DNA of 60,634 nt from Bacteroidaceae bacterium (GTDB lineage: Bacteria; Bacteroidota; Bacteroidia; Bacteroidales; Bacteroidaceae), in assembly GCA_017536765.1 (NCBI GenBank), contig JAFXGV010000012.1, positions 1 to 60,634 on the forward strand, read 5' to 3'. The notes beneath the pieces are model-generated. The model ran no database searches. It was not told where the DNA came from and saw only the letters and a list, made by a program, of their open reading frames with translations. The stretch's first letter is position 1, and every line of letters starts with the position of its first letter. This document shows positions 57,116 to 60,634 of the stretch, piece by piece. A program made the position numbers and the translations under genes.

Positions 57116-58000
57116 TCAATCTTTCTGGTCGTAACCGAACCTGCGCAGCTGCTTGTTGCTGTTACGCCAATCCTTATCTACTTTAACATATATCTCCAGG
57201 AAGATTTTCTTCCCAAAGAATTTTTCAAGCTCGCGACGGGCATCTATGGCTACACGCTTGAGGGCGGCACCCTCGTGACCTATTATGATACCCTTTTGTG
57301 AATCGCGCTCAACATATATTATTGATTTCATATATATGCTGCCCTCTTTCTCCTTGAAATACTCGCACTCCACCTCGCACACATAGGGAATCTCCTTGTC
57401 ATAGTGCAAGAGAATCTTCTCGCGTATAATTTCATTCACGAAGAAACGGGCAGGCTTGTCGGTGAGCTGGTCCTTGTCAAAATAGGGAGGCGAGGGAGGC
57501 AGAAGCTCCATAATGCGCTTCATCACCACATCGACACCGAATTTCGCTTTGGCCGAAATGGGCAAGATCTCGGCCTCGGGCATCAGTTCGTGCCACTGCT
57601 CCACCTTTTTCACAAGCTCCTGCTGGTTGGCTGTGTCTATCTTGTTTATGAGCACAATGATGGGCACGTCAATCTTGCGCACCTCGTCAATGAAGTCGCT
57701 GTTCTTGTCGGGCGTCTCCACCATATCGGTCACATAGAGCAACACGTCGGCATCGCGCAGGGCCGAACGAGAAAAGCGCAACATAGCCTCCTGCAATTTA
57801 TAATTGGGTTTCAGCACGCCGGGAGTGTCGGAAAAGACAATCTGCGCATCATCGGTATTCAATATACCCATAATGCGGTGGCGTGTAGTCTGCGCCTTGA
57901 AGGTGGCAATGGATATGCGCTCACCCACAAGGAGATTCATAAGGGTTGACTTTCCCACATTGGGGTTGCCCACAATATTTACAAAACCTGCTTTATGCAT
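57116..58000 (-). CDS. era: GTPase Era
   Basis: A 294-residue GTPase for 30S maturation. G1 is GNPNVGKST, G3 is DTPG, G4 is NKID, and the C-terminal KH domain holds the GxxG loop GHEGAALKRV. An 'era-der' pair is normal. The usual fabH between rpmF and era is absent; the intervening 160 bp hold only hairpins. Confidence 0.97.
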   Translation of the reverse strand: MHKAGFVNIVGNPNVGKSTLMNLLVGERISIATFKAQTTRHRIMGILNTDDAQIVFSDTPGVLKPNYKLQEAMLRFSRSALRDADVLLYVTDMVETPDKNSDFIDEVRKIDVPIIVLINKIDTANQQELVKKVEQWHELMPEAEILPISAKAKFGVDVVMKRIMELLPPSPPYFDKDQLTDKPARFFVNEIIREKILLHYDKEIPYVCEVECEYFKEKEGSIYMKSIIYVERDSQKGIIIGHEGAALKRVAIDARRELEKFFGKKIFLEIYVKVDKDWRNSNKQLRRFGYDQKD

Positions 58001-58016
58001 ATAAAAAATCGTTTAC

Positions 58017-58050
58017 CCACGGGCCTCCGTGGAGCCTGCCACCCGCAGGC
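58017..58050. repeat. Two adjacent GC-rich hairpins at the empty fabH position
   Basis: Stem CCACGG/CCGTGG (58017-58022 with 58027-58032) and stem GCCTGC/GCAGGC (58034-58039 with 58045-58050) lie back to back, much richer in GC than the surrounding AT-rich spacer. This looks like a small palindromic repeat element, REP-like, but copies elsewhere cannot be checked here. Confidence 0.5.
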
Positions 58051-58072
58051 GGCGGCTGTTGCATAACATATG

Positions 58073-58105
58073 AAAAACGCACCATTGCCCTGCAAGGTGC
58101 GTTTT
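58073..58105 (-). terminator. Terminator after rpmF
   Basis: Stem AAAACGCACC/GGTGCGTTTT (58074-58083 with 58096-58105), 12-nt loop, followed by T-rich sequence on the minus strand. It separates DUF177-rpmF from era-der. Confidence 0.75.
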
Positions 58106-58162
58106 ACTTACTTTCAAAAACTGCCCGCACCGGCTTTACCGTGGTGCGGTTAAGCGGTCGTT

Positions 58163-58348
58163 TTAGATAGCAGCCTCTTTCTCGATAGCCAACTTACCTC
58201 TGTAATAACCACACGCACCACATACGGTGTGATAAACGTGCCACTCACCACAGTTGGGGCAAATAGCCAATGTAGGAGCTACTGCCTTGTCGTGAGTTCT
58301 TCTCTTGGCAGTTCTTGTCTTAGATTGTCTTCTTTTAGGATGTGCCAT
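58163..58348 (-). CDS. rpmF: 50S ribosomal protein L32
   Basis: A 61-residue bL32. Starts MAHPKRRQSKTRTAKRRTHD, the highly conserved N-terminus, with zinc-binding Cys30-x2-Cys33 and Cys43-x2-Cys46 (CPNC, CGAC). It starts 12 bp after the DUF177 gene. Confidence 0.97.
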   Translation of the reverse strand: MAHPKRRQSKTRTAKRRTHDKAVAPTLAICPNCGEWHVYHTVCGACGYYRGKLAIEKEAAI

Positions 58349-58360
58349 TTTTCTAACGTT

Positions 58361-58891
58361 TTAATTATCTTCTTCAATTTGTATATTCTTCAAAACCTCC
58401 CAGCGTGGGTCCATCTCGGGTTGTTCGTCATCGTACTCGCCAAGGAGGTGCTTTCTTAACTTGCCGGTTACCGCCTTGTTGCATTTGCCGGGGGCGTGTA
58501 CCCTCCTCATAGGCATCGCAAGGGCGATAAACTCATAGAGATACCACGCAATGTTAATGTCGCCATCCCGCTCGGGAACCACTACGATGTCGCCGTCATC
58601 GGCAAAATCGTCGCCAAACTTCACACGCAGGGAGTTGGTGGTCTCTATTTCAAGTTCAAGGTCGTCGAGGCAACGGTTGCAGGGAACTATCACAATACCC
58701 GACAGCGAAAATGCTATCTCAAAGACATCGCGGTTCTTTTTTGCTGTAACAACAGCCTTTACCGTTCCTCTCTGGAACTCTTCCCCTTCGATTGCGCCAA
58801 AAAACTCATCGTCAAGGAGAAGCTCCATATTCAGTGGCTCGGCTTTCAGACCTTTGAGGTCAATATTGTATTTATCAAATCTTCCCATCAC
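58361..58891 (-). CDS. DUF177 family protein (YceD-like)
   Basis: A 176-residue protein. It shows the YceD/DUF177 pattern: central CNRCLDDLELEIETTNSLRVKFG with a CxxC (VPCNRC), and a conserved acidic C-terminus (EMDPRWEVLKNI). The family is linked to 23S rRNA processing and is almost always next to rpmF, as here. Confidence 0.88.
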   Translation of the reverse strand: MMGRFDKYNIDLKGLKAEPLNMELLLDDEFFGAIEGEEFQRGTVKAVVTAKKNRDVFEIAFSLSGIVIVPCNRCLDDLELEIETTNSLRVKFGDDFADDGDIVVVPERDGDINIAWYLYEFIALAMPMRRVHAPGKCNKAVTGKLRKHLLGEYDDEQPEMDPRWEVLKNIQIEEDN

Positions 58892-58968
58892 AACCTATTT
58901 ATCATCAGTTCAACAACTTAACCGACTAAAAGCAGTGCCTTTTATCCGTATTATCCGAATTTAGGTCA

Positions 58969-58976
58969 CAAAGATA
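58969..58976 (-). promoter_or_regulatory. Probable -7 element of DUF177-rpmF
   Basis: The minus strand reads TATCTTTG, 77 nt before the DUF177 start. A -33 TTTG at normal spacing is not visible. Confidence 0.45.
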
Positions 58977-59053
58977 CAAATAAAATTCTTTATAGACACC
59001 CAAATTATGAGAAAAATATTGTTTTAACCTATTTTTTATTGGGTTAATTGGGT

Positions 59054-59093
59054 TAAATAAAATCTTGGCGGGGTAGTACCCCGCCAAGATTTT
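59054..59093 (-). terminator. Terminator after the histidine kinase gene
   Basis: Perfect 15-bp stem (59059-59073 with 59079-59093) rich in GC; the 3' arm on the plus strand reaches into the stop codon. Both strands give T-rich tails. Confidence 0.8.
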
Positions 59094-60249
59094 ATTTTTT
59101 CAGTTCCATTCGGAAAGTAGTCCCCTTCCCCGGCGCCGACTGCTTAACAAAAATGCGCCCCTTGTGGTACTGCTCCATAATGCGCTTGGCAAGCGAGAGA
59201 CCAAGCCCCCAACCGCGTTTCTTTGTTGTGTAGCCCGGCTCGAACACGCGTTTATGCTTCGATTTTGGGATGCCCTTGCCGGTGTCGGCAATCTCCACAA
59301 ATGCCTTGCTGTCGTTTTGCGACACGGTAACCGTGATGGCACCCGCGCCATTCATGGCATCTATGGCATTCTTGCACAGGTTTTCAACCACCCACTCTAT
59401 GAGGGGAGCATTCATACGCACCAGGAGAGGGCGTTTGGGATAGTTCACGGTGTATGTAACCTGTGCCGGGCTGCGGCGCTTCACATACTCCACAGCGCGG
59501 TCTATAACCTCGACAATATCTTCCGATGTGGGCTCGGGCAGAGAACCTATCTTTGAGAAACGCTCGGCCACACGCTGCAGGCGCGCCACGTCGCGCTCCA
59601 TTTCGGGCAAAAGCTCGTCGGTGGGGTATTTCTCTTTGAGCACCGTGGTCCACGCCATAAGCGAAGAAATGGGAGTGCCCAACTGGTGCGCTGTCTCCTT
59701 GGAGAGGCCCACCCACACGCGGTTCTGCTCGGCACGCTTGCTGCTGAGAATAGCCACAAAGCAGATTGCGAAGAAGAGCAACACCACAGCCAGCTGCACA
59801 TAGGGGTAATAGGCAAGCTGCTTGAGGATGAGCGAATCGGAGTAGCACACCTCGAGATAGTCGCTCCCCTCCTCGGTACCCAAATCAACACGAATCTTTT
59901 GGTCACGCAGGCGCATATCGGCCACCATTTGCATAAGCACGGCAAGAGAATCGGCACCCGCGCTGAATTCAATGTTCCTGTGCAGCGATATCGCCCCATT
60001 GCTGTCGGTGACAACCACGGGAATTGTGGTGTTGCCGTTGAGCACGGTGAGCACCAGCGCAAGGTCGGTGTTGGCATCGGCACGGTTCAGGGAGTTCATA
60101 GCCTCGGCCCATATCTCCATTTTCTTCTCCTCTTCGGCCTTCAGATCCTTTACCAAGGAGTTGGATACCAAGAGCGAAGCGGCAGCTATCACAGCTGCTA
60201 TTGCTATGAGTATGTATTTTACGTTTCTAAAATTGGCAAACCATTTCAT
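59092..60249 (-). CDS. Sensor histidine kinase, orphan
   Basis: A 385-residue membrane histidine kinase. TM1 (about 11-30) and TM2 (about 149-168) flank a periplasmic sensor region of about 115 residues. The H-box KETAHQLGTPISS places the phosphorylated His at residue 188, the N-box is ENLCKNAIDAM, and the ATP-binding G boxes are DTGKGIP and GWGLGLSL. No HAMP domain is evident between TM2 and the H-box. There is no response-regulator gene next to it, so its partner is elsewhere. The signal is unknown. Confidence 0.92.
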   Translation of the reverse strand: MKWFANFRNVKYILIAIAAVIAAASLLVSNSLVKDLKAEEEKKMEIWAEAMNSLNRADANTDLALVLTVLNGNTTIPVVVTDSNGAISLHRNIEFSAGADSLAVLMQMVADMRLRDQKIRVDLGTEEGSDYLEVCYSDSLILKQLAYYPYVQLAVVLLFFAICFVAILSSKRAEQNRVWVGLSKETAHQLGTPISSLMAWTTVLKEKYPTDELLPEMERDVARLQRVAERFSKIGSLPEPTSEDIVEVIDRAVEYVKRRSPAQVTYTVNYPKRPLLVRMNAPLIEWVVENLCKNAIDAMNGAGAITVTVSQNDSKAFVEIADTGKGIPKSKHKRVFEPGYTTKKRGWGLGLSLAKRIMEQYHKGRIFVKQSAPGKGTTFRMELKK

Positions 60250-60328
60250 AAAGAATATATTTTCTGCTTTGTTTATAACGTAAAAAGAGGGGAAATATTA
60301 TATAGGTACTCAAAATCATTGCCGGTGC

Positions 60329-60440
60329 TCACAGGGCGCACACACGGGTGCGCCCCTACCATAAATAATGTTTTCACACACTCCCCTCCGTCTTCAAAAA
60401 ACAAGTTTTTGAATCCACCTCCCCTCTGCAAGCAGAGTGG
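60329..60440. repeat. Composite palindromic intergenic element (REP-like)
   Basis: Three hairpins in about 110 bp: GGGCGCAC/GTGCGCCC (60334-60341 with 60348-60355), TTCAAAAA/TTTTTGAA (60393-60400 with 60406-60413) and CTCTGC/GCAGAG (60424-60429 with 60432-60437). The GC-rich first hairpin and its spacer recall a family of palindromes scattered in Bacteroidales genomes (from memory). It sits between the kinase gene and the rRNA terminator. No conserved gene is visible in 60250-60463. Confidence 0.55.
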
Positions 60441-60463
60441 CGGAGTTTGTGGTACATAAAAGA

Positions 60464-60493
60464 AAAAAGACACTCCATCGAGTGTCTTTTTAT
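60464..60493 (-). terminator. Terminator of the rRNA operon
   Basis: Minus-strand hairpin with arms AAAAGACACTC/GAGTGTCTTTT and a 4-nt loop, followed by a T-run. It lies just downstream of the 5S 3' end. Confidence 0.85.
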
Positions 60494-60498
60494 AAAAA

Positions 60499-60608
<110 letters not shown>

Positions 60609-60634
60609 AATATCGGTGTTCGTCTTTGAACAAG

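Noticed and set aside
60273-60473. 66-residue frame in the intergenic element
   Set aside because: The reading frame runs through palindromes and is likely a spurious product of a repeat.

Overview
The window is a chromosomal segment of a Bacteroidota bacterium, almost certainly order Bacteroidales. This rests on the fused SecDF, S21-XerC-HPF-tRNA-tuf synteny, OmpA-like proteins, a paaK-ACT-paaK-iorBA cluster, the OstA/SurA-type operon, near-absence of Shine-Dalgarno sequences, and promoters of the TTTG...TAnnTTTG type. GC content looks moderate (not computed). No prophage, insertion sequence, CRISPR array, resistance gene or secretion island is visible; nearly everything is housekeeping. Genus cannot be fixed from the sequence alone.

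Layout. 1-1.1 kb: 5' part of tuf preceded by tRNA-Thr, Tyr, Gly, Thr in one operon. 1.2-2.7 kb: rpsU-xerC-hpf. 2.8-6.7 kb: malate dehydrogenase, then the gltX-waaA operon. 6.9-10 kb: forward-strand PgpH-type c-di-AMP phosphodiesterase followed by an N-terminally shortened DUF2851 protein. 10-14.8 kb: secDF and two overlapping rhomboid proteases. 15-18.3 kb: argS, RNase H, a radical SAM protein. 18.3-22.5 kb: an rRNA methyltransferase, purD and two membrane proteins. 22.66-23.08 kb: an array of 82-bp tandem repeats between two divergent promoters. 23.2-24.2 kb: lytic transglycosylase. 24.2-29.3 kb: purB-rluB-asnS-manC operon. 29.5-32.5 kb: twin tRNA-Val genes and two paralogous OmpA-family genes. 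32.8-44 kb: a likely eight-gene operon recQ-guaB-PPIase-chaperone lipoprotein-SurA-OstA-small membrane protein-mutL. 44.3-47.5 kb: tig-clpP-clpX. 47.8-50.3 kb: lptB divergent from mlaEF-like genes. 50.3-55.6 kb: iorA-iorB-paaK-ACT-paaK (aryl keto acid oxidation and aryl-CoA ligation). 55.8-58.9 kb: DUF177-rpmF-era-der, without a fabH gene. 59-60.6 kb: an orphan sensor histidine kinase and 5S rRNA at the end of an rRNA operon.

How the genes work together. Translation and ribosome assembly dominate (tuf, tRNAs, S21, L32, HPF, three aminoacyl-tRNA synthetases, Era, Der, RluB-like and RlmL-like enzymes). A second theme is envelope biogenesis: SecDF, SurA-like chaperones, OstA-like protein, LptB, MlaEF-like transporter, WaaA, OmpA proteins and a lytic transglycosylase. 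Protein quality control (trigger factor, ClpXP, rhomboids) is the third.

The most unusual items are the 82-bp hairpin-bearing repeat array at 22.66-23.08 kb, the half-length DUF2851 protein, a MutL whose endonuclease motifs are degraded, two RNA-modification enzymes with long RG-rich tails, and a palindromic composite element beside the rRNA operon. None of them amounts to a demonstrated new system. Promoter, terminator and hairpin calls come from reading the sequence, with no folding or motif software.
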